Shown: positions 1 through 5,296, counted from the stretch's first letter. The stretch is 7,573 nt of DNA from Caryophanales bacterium (GCA_016280685.1 JAEEHE010000091.1:1-7573); one strand, 5' to 3'. Notes: generated by a model not told the origin, from the letters alone. Numbers and translations are program-made.

Positions 1-427
1 AGAAGGCAAATTACTAACATTTGTTTATCTTTTCTCTAGATTAGAGGGAAAATACCAAATCCATTCGCTTTCATTAAGTAATGTTCCAACTCCTGCTGTG
101 GGACAAATTCCCGGCGCTTTAAATGTTATCGAATTATCAAATGATTTAGTAACTCTATCTATTAGCTCTAATTTATATTGGATTGTTTATAATTCCGATG
201 GCGTGAGCCACAAGTTCTTTGCCCGTGGTGGAGAGGGTTCTTCTCCTTTTGAAGCCGGTAATAAATATGGCATTTCTATTATCGTGAATTGTAAAAATAA
301 CGCAGAAGCCGAATTTGTAGATGAAGGCTTTGAAGTCAGCGTTTCCGCAGGTATCAGCGTTGTCGTAGAAAAATGCGGCACTAATGATCTGAACCGCAGA
401 ATCATTATTGGATTCTTACCTTTATAA
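1..427 (+). CDS. C-terminal part of an unrecognised beta-rich protein (5' end outside window)
   Basis: The frame is open from base 2 to a TAA stop at 425-427, giving about 141 visible residues. No stop or SD-supported start precedes them, so the gene begins upstream of the window. An internal GTG at 98 is an in-frame valine codon, not a supported start. The visible part alternates hydrophobic and polar residues in a beta-strand-like way, with a Gly/Ser-rich turn (ARGGEGSSPFEAG), two cysteines (in NCKNN and EKCG) and a hydrophobic end (IIIGFLPL). No membrane helix or catalytic motif is visible, and I do not recognise the family. The stop lies 3 nt from the end of the convergent SIS gene, with no hairpin terminator between them. 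Reading-frame confidence is good; function is unknown. Confidence 0.7.
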   Translation, partial: EGKLLTFVYLFSRLEGKYQIHSLSLSNVPTPAVGQIPGALNVIELSNDLVTLSISSNLYWIVYNSDGVSHKFFARGGEGSSPFEAGNKYGISIIVNCKNNAEAEFVDEGFEVSVSAGISVVVEKCGTNDLNRRIIIGFLPL

Positions 428-430
428 TAA

Positions 431-1057
431 TTAGAATAATTCTTCTTCAATCATCGCGCATAATGCGTGATAGATAGGGAGATGCCTCTCCTGAACTTTA
501 TAAGTCTCCGTCTCGGGGACTTTTATTGTGGCATCAGATATCTTAGATATTTCTGATTCTTTCATTCCTGTTAAGGATATAACTTTTAAATTTAAGGCTT
601 TCGCTAACTTAGCAGCGTTCACACAATTCTTTGAATTTCCAGAAGTAGAGATAGCGATTAAGATATCGCCTTCTTGACCATATATCGATACTTGTTGAGC
701 GTAGATAAAATTTGGGTCATGGTCATTTAGATAAGCGGTGATCAAAGATGTTTGTGAGACGAGACTAATCGCGGGAAGACCTGGTTCTAAACCATTTAAT
801 AATTCTGGTTCATTTTCTAACGCTTTTAACATTTTTTTGTCAAATTTGCGGTGTTTTTTGAAATTTTTCATTAATTCGCCGACGATATGTTCGGTGTCAG
901 AAGCGGAGCCTCCGTTACCGCATATCAAAAGTTTCTTGTCATTTTGATAAGCTTCTTTGATTAATAAAAATGCGGATTCCACATCTAGCTTACAAGGTAA
1001 TAAATCGGGATATCTAATAAATAATTCTTCTAATATTTCTCTCGTCTCTTTTTTCAT
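431..1057 (-). CDS. GmhA-like SIS-domain sugar-phosphate isomerase
   Basis: The protein has 208 residues and one SIS fold, resembling D-sedoheptulose-7-phosphate isomerase (GmhA). Visible motifs are the phosphate-binding loop CGNGGSASDTEH (about 46-57), a second loop ISTSGNS (136-142) and a C-terminal helix VQERHLPIYHALC (188-200). By alignment from memory with E. coli GmhA, catalytic Glu65 and His180 correspond to Glu61 and His197 here, and both are present. About 20 extra residues (near 65-92) sit between the first loop and the core, a variant seen in other Gram-positive SIS proteins. It is the last gene of a minus-strand operon, 8 nt after the GH2 stop. The ATG at 1057 is chosen because GAGGT lies 6 nt upstream. 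The longer frame from TTG at 1069 would place that SD inside its own first codons. No heptose genes are visible, so the substrate may be another sugar phosphate released by the GH2 route. Confidence 0.88.
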   Translation of the reverse strand: MKKETREILEELFIRYPDLLPCKLDVESAFLLIKEAYQNDKKLLICGNGGSASDTEHIVGELMKNFKKHRKFDKKMLKALENEPELLNGLEPGLPAISLVSQTSLITAYLNDHDPNFIYAQQVSIYGQEGDILIAISTSGNSKNCVNAAKLAKALNLKVISLTGMKESEISKISDATIKVPETETYKVQERHLPIYHALCAMIEEELF

Positions 1058-1061
1058 AAAG

Positions 1062-1067
1062 TACCTC
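1062..1067 (-). promoter_or_regulatory. Ribosome binding site that fixes the SIS gene start
   Basis: The minus strand reads GAGGTA, then four bases, then ATG at 1057, which is good SD spacing. The site overlaps the TGA stop of the GH2 gene (1066-1068), so the two genes are likely translationally coupled. It favours ATG 1057 over TTG 1069. Confidence 0.75.
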
Positions 1068-2724
1068 AATATTTAATTTTATCTAATTGCCATTTAATCT
1101 TTTCCGGGAATATTTTAACGACTTCTCGATCAAACGTCACAAAGCCATTTAATTCATCTTCCACATCACTTAATTGTGTATAAATACACGCGCATAAACC
1201 TTTAGGTATATTATCTATCACATCTCTTTTAACACAAGAGGAGAAGTTCTTGTACCAATCATCGACATTCTCAAAGGAACGATAAATTTGTTTTCCTTTT
1301 TGCGTATGACCTTTAATCGGCATGACAAAGCCTCCGAACTCTGATAAGACTATGGCGCGATTATCTTTGGGAAGTTCGACGCTTTTAAAATAGACATGTA
1401 ATGATTTGACATCACTGATACCTTGGTCATGCCATCCGGAAGCGTGGTCAAATAATCTTGTATTATCAATGTTCTTTAATTCCTCATATATTTCTTTAGA
1501 ATCAAATTGTCCCCATCCTTCATTAAAGATTGTCCATAAGACGATTGATGGAGAGTTATATAAGTAGTGGATGATATCTTTAAATTCTTGTTTTGCTTGT
1601 TCTCTAATTTCTTCATCCATTCTAGAGAACTTCTTATAGTTATGATCATTAAGATGAATATTAGTAATTAATGGTAAGTTGATAATGGGTAGTTTATATT
1701 TTCCACCTCCATTAACGAAGTCTTGCCAAACGAGAACCCCTAATCTATCGCACTCATAATACCAACGAGGCGCTTCGATTTTGATATGCTTACGAATAGT
1801 GTTAAAGCCTAATGCTTTCACTAAAGTAATGTCATCGATGTAGTTTTGATAATCATCTGGGGTATATAAACCATTTTTATAATAGCCTTGGTCTAAAACA
1901 CCTTTCATAAAATAAGGCTTATTATTTAAAGCAATAACTTTATAACCATTATGTTCAATTAAAGATACTTTTCTTAAGGCAAAATAGGACGATATTTCAT
2001 CGTTTTCCGTGCTGACGGAAAAGATATAGAGATAAGGATCTTCTGGCGACCAGAGATGGGGATTATCAATTTTAAAGGAATGCTCTTTATTACAAGTAAT
2101 AATATGGTCTTTTCCTAATATATGGATTGTGGCCATTTCCGCTTCACTATAAACTGTTATCTTTACCGATTCATTATCGACATCAGGTGTTATCTTTAAT
2201 TCTTTAATATAATCATTGGAGACACTTTCTAACCATACGGGCATATAAATACCGGATTGAGGGGTATACCAAATGCCGCCTCTTTTAATTCTTTGTTTAC
2301 CACGCGAATATTCTTTCGTGTCACTATAATCCTTCACTCTAACGATTAAAGTGTTTTCCTCTTTTAAATATTCTTTGATTTCGAATTCAAAAGGAAGATA
2401 ACCACCAATATGTTTACCTAAATAATGGTCATTGATAAAGACTTCCGCGATTTGATCTACGGCGGTGAAGTGTAATATGACTTTATCTTTGATAAATGAT
2501 TTATCTAATTTAAACATTAATTTATAAAAGAGATAATCATCGGGTGTCACTTTTTTATTAACACCACTAGAAGAAGTTTCAGGAGAAAAAGGAACGATAA
2601 TCTTCCCGTCAAAAGTAGTGGGGATATCTTCTTCTTTTCGAATCGCGTATTCCCATTCTCCGTTTAAGCAAATATAACTATCTCTTCTTAATTGGGGACG
2701 TGGATATTCAGATAGTGGTTTCAT
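1066..2724 (-). CDS. Cytoplasmic glycoside hydrolase family 2 (beta-galactosidase-like)
   Basis: The protein has 552 residues and hydrolyses a beta-glycosidic bond with retention. Domain order is an N-terminal sugar-binding jelly-roll (about 1-168, with LNGEWEY at 20-26), an Ig-like domain (about 169-253) and a TIM barrel (about 254-552). The acid/base is Glu402 in WTIFNEGWG and the nucleophile is Glu462 in VLSEFGGF. Other GH2 landmarks are GVLDQGYY (275-282), the CDRLGVLVWQDF segment (325-336) and YTQLSDVEDELNG (515-527). It lacks the long C-terminal domains of E. coli LacZ, and I see no NxK motif typical of beta-glucuronidases, so specificity cannot be fixed. There is no signal peptide, so it should act on imported substrate. 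The ATG is preceded by AGGAGAGG with 7 nt spacing. The start overlaps the end of the upstream transporter gene by 17 nt, which implies co-translation. Beta-galactosidase is favoured by the nearby mutarotase and galactokinase; beta-mannosidase or another activity remains possible. Confidence 0.92.
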   Translation of the reverse strand: MKPLSEYPRPQLRRDSYICLNGEWEYAIRKEEDIPTTFDGKIIVPFSPETSSSGVNKKVTPDDYLFYKLMFKLDKSFIKDKVILHFTAVDQIAEVFINDHYLGKHIGGYLPFEFEIKEYLKEENTLIVRVKDYSDTKEYSRGKQRIKRGGIWYTPQSGIYMPVWLESVSNDYIKELKITPDVDNESVKITVYSEAEMATIHILGKDHIITCNKEHSFKIDNPHLWSPEDPYLYIFSVSTENDEISSYFALRKVSLIEHNGYKVIALNNKPYFMKGVLDQGYYKNGLYTPDDYQNYIDDITLVKALGFNTIRKHIKIEAPRWYYECDRLGVLVWQDFVNGGGKYKLPIINLPLITNIHLNDHNYKKFSRMDEEIREQAKQEFKDIIHYLYNSPSIVLWTIFNEGWGQFDSKEIYEELKNIDNTRLFDHASGWHDQGISDVKSLHVYFKSVELPKDNRAIVLSEFGGFVMPIKGHTQKGKQIYRSFENVDDWYKNFSSCVKRDVIDNIPKGLCACIYTQLSDVEDELNGFVTFDREVVKIFPEKIKWQLDKIKY

Positions 2725-4009
2725 TTAATTTCCTCTCCTTTTTCATAATGATAAGCGTGGGGATAATTGCTAATGCAATAATTAGTCCAGCGAATAAGAA
2801 GATAAATGAATTAGGAGCGATCACTGTTCTTCCATATTCATTTACATATTCTTGTTTATTAATATAACTAACCGCTAAACCGATATATGGTCCAGTAACC
2901 ATTGGTATTAACACTAAGAAAATCATTCTAATACCTTGGAATAAACCAACTTCTTTAAGCGGTGTGTAGTCTCTTAATTTTGCACCCATGACAGCGGTGC
3001 CAATCATATAACCGGTCATTAAGATGGTACCACCGATCATGACGCCGATTTGGTTATTAACAAAGAACATCGTGACTCCACCGATAACGGTTAAACCAAT
3101 CGCTGGAATAATAATGTTGTTCTTACCGATTCGATCCATAAATAAACCGAAGACAACGGTGATGATAGAACTGACGATTAAGACGACACCTAAAGTAATT
3201 GTGAAATCTAAATCGATAATCTTTAAGACTTGTTGGATATAGACCATTAAATAAGGCATAAAGACTTGAATTCCGATGGAGAAAATCATAAAAGTAATGA
3301 AAATTAAATAGAGAATTGCGTTGTTTTTAATAACACTTGGTCTAAAACCATAGAAGATATTTTTGATATAAGGCTCATTTTTATTCGGTTCTATAACATC
3401 TTTCGGTAATAAGAAGATACAAGCGATACCCACAATAGTTGTGAGACCACCTAAGATGTAGAAGAAGATGTTCCACATAACCGCGCTATCTTTAGTTAAA
3501 GCTCCTGCTAAACCAACGACGGCAATCATAGCGATTAAAGGTAAGACAGAAAGAACACTTTCGACTTTGCCTCTGTTATCGGTATTGGTATTATCGGTCA
3601 CGAAAGCATTGAACGATGCGTCGTTTGCGGTGCTACCAAAGAAGGTCATTAAACAGTCCATGATGACAATCATTGTGCCACTCATCATCGTGGAACTTGC
3701 AACGATATTCAAAGAGGATTTTGGATCTAAGAAAGCGAATAAGATAATGGATATACCCCATAAGATATAACCGAAAGAGATAAAGGCTTTTCTCTTACCT
3801 AGTCTATCACTTAACGCTCCCATTAAAAGAGTGGTGATAGTAGCAGCAGCTGCACTAGCAGCGGTCATAATTGGTATGAATGTATATTCTTGTGTACAAT
3901 CAAAGACATATAGATTGAAATAATTATTTTCAATAGCCCACGCTAATTGCCCAACAAAGCCAGCGATTATAAAAGAGAGCCATTTTCTAATTCCTACTTT
4001 GTTATTCAT
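2708..4009 (-). CDS. MFS sugar transporter (SLC45/GPH-like)
   Basis: This is a 433-residue integral membrane protein with about 12 hydrophobic helices, predicted to bring a sugar or glycoside into the cell, probably with a cation. The N-terminal segment GQLAWAIENNYFN (20-32) is characteristic of bacterial SLC45-like MFS carriers. The major-facilitator loop motif is seen as GALSDRLGKRK (64-74), with its second-half counterpart GLFMDRIGKNN (288-298). A conserved polar stretch, FGSTANDASFNAFVTDNT with NRGKVES (about 124-151), likely lines the substrate path. It is the first gene of the operon with GH2 and SIS, so it probably delivers the GH2 substrate. ATG 4009 is chosen: GAGGG lies 11 nt upstream, while the GTG at 4027 would contain that SD, has none of its own, and lies upstream of the start predicted from the nearest TATAAT. 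Substrate is not deducible from sequence. Confidence 0.9.
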   Translation of the reverse strand: MNNKVGIRKWLSFIIAGFVGQLAWAIENNYFNLYVFDCTQEYTFIPIMTAASAAAATITTLLMGALSDRLGKRKAFISFGYILWGISIILFAFLDPKSSLNIVASSTMMSGTMIVIMDCLMTFFGSTANDASFNAFVTDNTNTDNRGKVESVLSVLPLIAMIAVVGLAGALTKDSAVMWNIFFYILGGLTTIVGIACIFLLPKDVIEPNKNEPYIKNIFYGFRPSVIKNNAILYLIFITFMIFSIGIQVFMPYLMVYIQQVLKIIDLDFTITLGVVLIVSSIITVVFGLFMDRIGKNNIIIPAIGLTVIGGVTMFFVNNQIGVMIGGTILMTGYMIGTAVMGAKLRDYTPLKEVGLFQGIRMIFLVLIPMVTGPYIGLAVSYINKQEYVNEYGRTVIAPNSFIFLFAGLIIALAIIPTLIIMKKERKLNETTI

Positions 4010-4020
4010 AATTAATAAAT

Positions 4021-4025
4021 CCCTC
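4021..4025 (-). promoter_or_regulatory. Ribosome binding site of the MFS transporter
   Basis: GAGGG on the minus strand lies 11 nt before ATG 4009. The spacing is a little long but it is the only SD-like run. It falls inside the alternative GTG-started frame, which argues against that longer start. Confidence 0.55.
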
Positions 4026-4026
4026 A

Positions 4027-4041
4027 CTTATTATAAATAAG
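4027..4041. promoter_or_regulatory. Inverted repeat, candidate operator in the divergent promoter region
   Basis: The bases read CTTATT-ATA-AATAAG, a perfect 6-bp inverted repeat with a 3-bp centre. It covers the minus-strand TATAAT (4030-4035) and ends 3 bp before the plus-strand -35 (4044). A repressor bound here could control both the transporter/GH2/SIS operon and the mutarotase. No regulator gene is visible in the window. In AT-rich DNA such repeats can also arise by chance. Confidence 0.4.
4030..4035 (-). promoter_or_regulatory. Candidate -10 box for the MFS-GH2-SIS operon
   Basis: The minus strand has a perfect TATAAT at 4035-4030. No good -35 sits 16-18 nt upstream (best TGCTCA, 3 of 6 matches). 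The predicted start near 4023 would leave a very short leader that may cut into the SD. A weaker TATAGT at 4071-4066 could instead start a roughly 50-nt leader. The promoter region is likely correct; the exact start is uncertain. Confidence 0.45.
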
Positions 4042-4043
4042 TT

Positions 4044-4073
4044 TTGAGATATGAGCATATACCTAACTATAAT
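4044..4073 (+). promoter_or_regulatory. Sigma-A type promoter of the mutarotase gene
   Basis: TTGAGA (4044-4049) is followed by an 18-bp spacer and a perfect TATAAT (4068-4073). The predicted start falls at about 4079-4081, on the ATG of the mutarotase gene, and no SD lies upstream. This points to a leaderless or near-leaderless transcript. Confidence 0.65.
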
Positions 4074-4079
4074 TAATTT

Positions 4080-4913
4080 ATGGCTATGATAACTTTAAAA
4101 AACAAAAATATGGCAATCACCTTATCTCCATTAGGGGCCTCTATTTATAGATGGAGATTTCATAATGAAGATATGGTTATCACATTAAGTGATGAACAAG
4201 AATTTAATCAAACTGAGAATTATTTTGGTAAGACTATTGGCAGATTATGTGGTCGTATTTTCAAAGATGGTGAAGTATCTCTCCATGGTGGTCAAGATGG
4301 GATATCTACGAAAATATTCGATTATCAATTAGAGTGTAATAGAGTAACGTTCTCTTATTTATCCAAAGATGGAGAATCCGGTTATCCTGGTAATTTCAAA
4401 TTAGAAGTTATTTATACTCTAGTGGAAGATACACTAACGTTAGAATTTATCGCTAGTGTCGATAAACCCTGTTTAGTGTCTTTAACTAATCACGCATTCT
4501 TCTGCTTAGGTGAAAGCAAAGTGCAAAATCTTAAATTAAAAATGAATAGTGATAAATTCATCTATTACGATTCCAAATTATTACCTATTGAATGGAAGGA
4601 TGTTCCTGACTATTGGGATTTCCATAAATCTAGAGAATTTAATATGGAGCATGAAATCGATAATTCATTCTCTCTTAAAGATGGAAAGATACAATTATTA
4701 TCAAACAAATATTGTTTAGATATTGAAACTGATTTTAAGACAACACAGATTTATACGGATAACTTTATAAACAATGTTAAAACTTTATTATCTAAAGATA
4801 ATCATTATCGTGGTGTCGCTATCGAACCACAAGATGATCAACTAGATAGAAAAGAATTATTACCTGGTCAGACTTATCAAAGAAGAATCCTTTATCACTT
4901 AAGAAAGCTTTGA
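4080..4913 (+). CDS. galM: Aldose 1-epimerase (galactose mutarotase) family
   Basis: The protein has 277 residues and interconverts alpha and beta anomers of galactose or a related aldose in the cytoplasm, which feeds the kinase encoded downstream. GalM-family landmarks are in order: IGRLCGRI (53-60, the usual GRxxNRI site), SLHGG (67-71), the catalytic-acid histidine in SLTNHAFF (His138), the substrate aspartate in EIDNSF (Asp194) and the catalytic-base glutamate in GVAIEPQ (Glu249). It is shorter than the usual 330-350 residues, matching the compact epimerase subfamily, with all active-site elements kept. No SD is present. ATG 4080 sits at the predicted transcription start and ATG 4086 is the only near alternative. 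It is transcribed away from the transporter operon and ends with TGA ahead of a hairpin terminator. The exact sugar is inferred from neighbours. Confidence 0.9.
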   Translation: MAMITLKNKNMAITLSPLGASIYRWRFHNEDMVITLSDEQEFNQTENYFGKTIGRLCGRIFKDGEVSLHGGQDGISTKIFDYQLECNRVTFSYLSKDGESGYPGNFKLEVIYTLVEDTLTLEFIASVDKPCLVSLTNHAFFCLGESKVQNLKLKMNSDKFIYYDSKLLPIEWKDVPDYWDFHKSREFNMEHEIDNSFSLKDGKIQLLSNKYCLDIETDFKTTQIYTDNFINNVKTLLSKDNHYRGVAIEPQDDQLDRKELLPGQTYQRRILYHLRKL

Positions 4914-4931
4914 TATTCCTTTTTGTTCTCA

Positions 4932-4960
4932 TTGAATAAAACATGTTTACCATGTATTAT
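4932..4960 (+). promoter_or_regulatory. Candidate promoter for an RNA antisense to the small minus-strand ORFs
   Basis: TTGAAT (4932-4937), a 17-bp spacer and TATTAT (4955-4960) form a good sigma-A type promoter just after the mutarotase stop. The expected start is about 4966-4968. Transcription would run rightward across the whole minus-strand peptide gene. It could equally serve as a distal promoter for the downstream kinase gene. Confidence 0.45.
4933..4955 (-). terminator. Weak intrinsic terminator for the minus-strand small-peptide transcript
   Basis: On the minus strand ACATG (4955-4951), a GTAAA loop and CATGT (4945-4941) form a 5-bp stem followed by TTTTATTC. The stem is short but is followed by a U-rich tract in the right direction. 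It would end a message of roughly 200 nt carrying the 20-residue ORF. Confidence 0.3.
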
Positions 4961-4973
4961 GTTCTTGTAGGTG

Positions 4974-4993
4974 GGTCGCTAATGCGACCTTTT
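4974..4993 (+). terminator. Intrinsic terminator after the mutarotase gene
   Basis: GGTCGC (4974-4979), loop TAAT, GCGACC (4984-4989) is a perfect 6-bp GC-rich stem followed by TTTT. An outer GTAGGT (4967-4972) can pair with ACCTAC (4997-5002). It lies about 60 nt after the mutarotase TGA. On the minus strand the same hairpin lacks a U-tract, so it is read as a plus-strand terminator, and it would be an internal stem in the minus-strand peptide message. Confidence 0.65.
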
Positions 4994-4998
4994 ATTAC

Positions 4999-5061
4999 CT
5001 ACCTCTTCTTAGAGACGTAGATAATGATAACTACAAGAATTAACACGATTAACGTGTCCAT
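4999..5061 (-). CDS. 20-residue hydrophobic peptide, candidate type I toxin
   Basis: The ATG at 5061-5059 opens a 20-codon frame ending in TAG (5001-4999). The peptide is MDTLIVLILVVIII followed by YVSKKR. It is one short hydrophobic segment of about 13 aliphatic residues with a single acidic residue before it and a basic tail, the typical make-up of membrane-active type I toxins such as the 18-19 residue Ibs peptides. The SD AAAGGAG lies 6 nt before the ATG and is stronger than that of several large genes here. That SD is buried in a perfect stem (5064-5086). Within the message, codons 8-10 (TTCTTGTAG) can pair with CTACAAGAA downstream (4970-4962). I recognise no named family. Alternatives are a leader peptide or a chance ORF; the SD plus hydrophobic design argue against chance. 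Confidence 0.5.
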   Translation of the reverse strand: MDTLIVLILVVIIIYVSKKR

Positions 5062-5116
5062 TCGTTTCTCCTTTCAAAAGAGAAACTGGAAACTGAGCTC
5101 TCAATGGTGTACGCAT
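5009..5116 (-). CDS. 35-residue overlapping small ORF, possible Mok-like coupling leader
   Basis: The frame opens with ATG at 5116-5114 and ends with TAA at 5011-5009. AAGGAG lies upstream with 7-9 nt spacing. The predicted peptide begins MRTPLRAQFPVSLLKGET and is basic and non-membrane in character. It starts 55 nt before the 20-residue ORF, reads through that ORF's SD hairpin and covers almost all of it in another frame. Ribosomes on this frame would open the hairpin and expose the second SD, as Mok translation does for Hok. Its own start codon lies in a 6-bp stem (TCAATG/CATTGA). The peptide product itself may have no function. Confidence 0.35.
   Translation of the reverse strand: MRTPLRAQFPVSLLKGETNGHVNRVNSCSYHYLRL
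5064..5086 (-). promoter_or_regulatory. Hairpin sequestering the SD of the 20-residue ORF
   Basis: On the minus strand GTTTCTC (5086-5080) pairs perfectly with GAGAAAC (5070-5064). The inner bases TTTTGAAAG allow further U-G and U-A pairs. The right arm contains the AAAGGAG ribosome binding site for ATG 5061. The stem is therefore placed to shut off translation unless it is melted. Confidence 0.5.
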
Positions 5117-5127
5117 TGAAACTCTCC

Positions 5128-5155
5128 TTGCTAAGGGATTTTCTCCCTCTATTAT
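5128..5155 (+). promoter_or_regulatory. Candidate plus-strand promoter upstream of the galactokinase gene
   Basis: TTGCTA (5128-5133), a 16-bp spacer and TATTAT (5150-5155) form a plausible promoter with a start near 5162, giving the kinase gene a leader of about 135 nt. Its -10 shares bases with the minus-strand CATAAT candidate, so the two transcripts would start back to back and compete. Confidence 0.35.
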
Positions 5156-5156
5156 G
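5151..5156 (-). promoter_or_regulatory. Candidate -10 box for the small-peptide transcript
   Basis: The minus strand reads CATAAT (5 of 6 consensus bases) inside TATATACATAAT. No good -35 lies at 16-18 nt; TTGCAA is present but too far upstream. The predicted start near 5144-5148 would put a 5' stem, AGGGA-GAAAA-TCCCT (5148-5134), at the very end of the message. Confidence 0.3.
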
Positions 5157-5209
5157 TATATAGGCGTGAAAATCCTTTTTTGTTGCAAAATATTTTCATT
5201 AATATTTTT

Positions 5210-5224
5210 TAACTCGAAGAGTTA
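5210..5224. promoter_or_regulatory. Inverted repeat upstream of the galactokinase gene
   Basis: TAACTC-GAA-GAGTTA is a perfect 6-bp inverted repeat with a 3-bp centre. It lies 16 bp before a TATACT (-10-like, 5241-5246) that has no clear -35. There is no U-tract after it on either strand, so it is not a terminator. It could be a regulator site for the kinase operon. It differs in sequence from the repeat in the divergent region at 4027-4041. Confidence 0.35.
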
Positions 5225-5296
5225 CCTACTATTAAAGAATTATACTAATTTGTCATATATATGTTTTTTTGCTACACTTGTCTCGGGTATATAGTT

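Larger units (their letters stand above)
4967..5143 (+). ncRNA. Putative antisense RNA to the small hydrophobic peptide gene
   Basis: This is inferred, not demonstrated. The promoter at 4932-4960 predicts an RNA starting near 4967 that is fully complementary to the 20-residue ORF, its SD and most of the overlapping 35-residue frame. Its 5' end would hold the GGTCGC hairpin. The 3' end is not clear: the best candidate is a weak CCTT-GCT-AAGG stem at 5127-5136 followed by ATTTTCT. The boundaries given are only approximate. Confidence 0.25.

Noticed and set aside
428..430. Bidirectional terminator between the convergent genes
   Set aside because: Only 3 nt separate the two stops, and no GC-rich hairpin with U-tract is visible around them.
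1058..1069. TTG-initiated extension of the SIS gene
   Set aside because: It would place the GAGGT ribosome binding site inside the coding start; ATG 1057 has correct SD spacing and a family-like N terminus.
1066..2724. Naming the hydrolase lacZ or uidA
   Set aside because: The catalytic pair is clear, but the length and specificity motifs match neither characterised enzyme well enough to give a gene symbol.
3468..3770. Open frame of 100 codons on the plus strand inside the transporter gene
   Set aside because: It is a shadow of the minus-strand MFS gene, with no SD and no protein-like motif; the same holds for frames at 187-450 (minus), 738-947, 3024-3242 and 6423-6719 (minus).
4010..4027. 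GTG-initiated extension of the MFS transporter
   Set aside because: There is no SD before the GTG, the GAGGG would lie inside the frame, and the nearest TATAAT predicts transcription starting downstream of it.
5135..5147. GGGA-TTTTC-TCCC hairpin as a plus-strand terminator
   Set aside because: The stem is 4-5 bp and is not followed by a U-run on the plus strand. It fits better as a 5' stem of the minus-strand transcript.
5261..5296. Twelve-residue hydrophobic N-terminal extension (MFFCYTCLGYIV) of galactokinase
   Set aside because: No SD precedes ATG 5261, and galactokinases are cytoplasmic with an N terminus that matches the frame from ATG 5297.
4914..5296. Known riboswitch, T-box, tRNA or CcpA cre site in the intergenic gap
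   Set aside because: I could find no T-box sequence, cloverleaf, recognised riboswitch core or WTGNAANCGNWNNCW-like site; only the small ORFs, stems and promoters listed.
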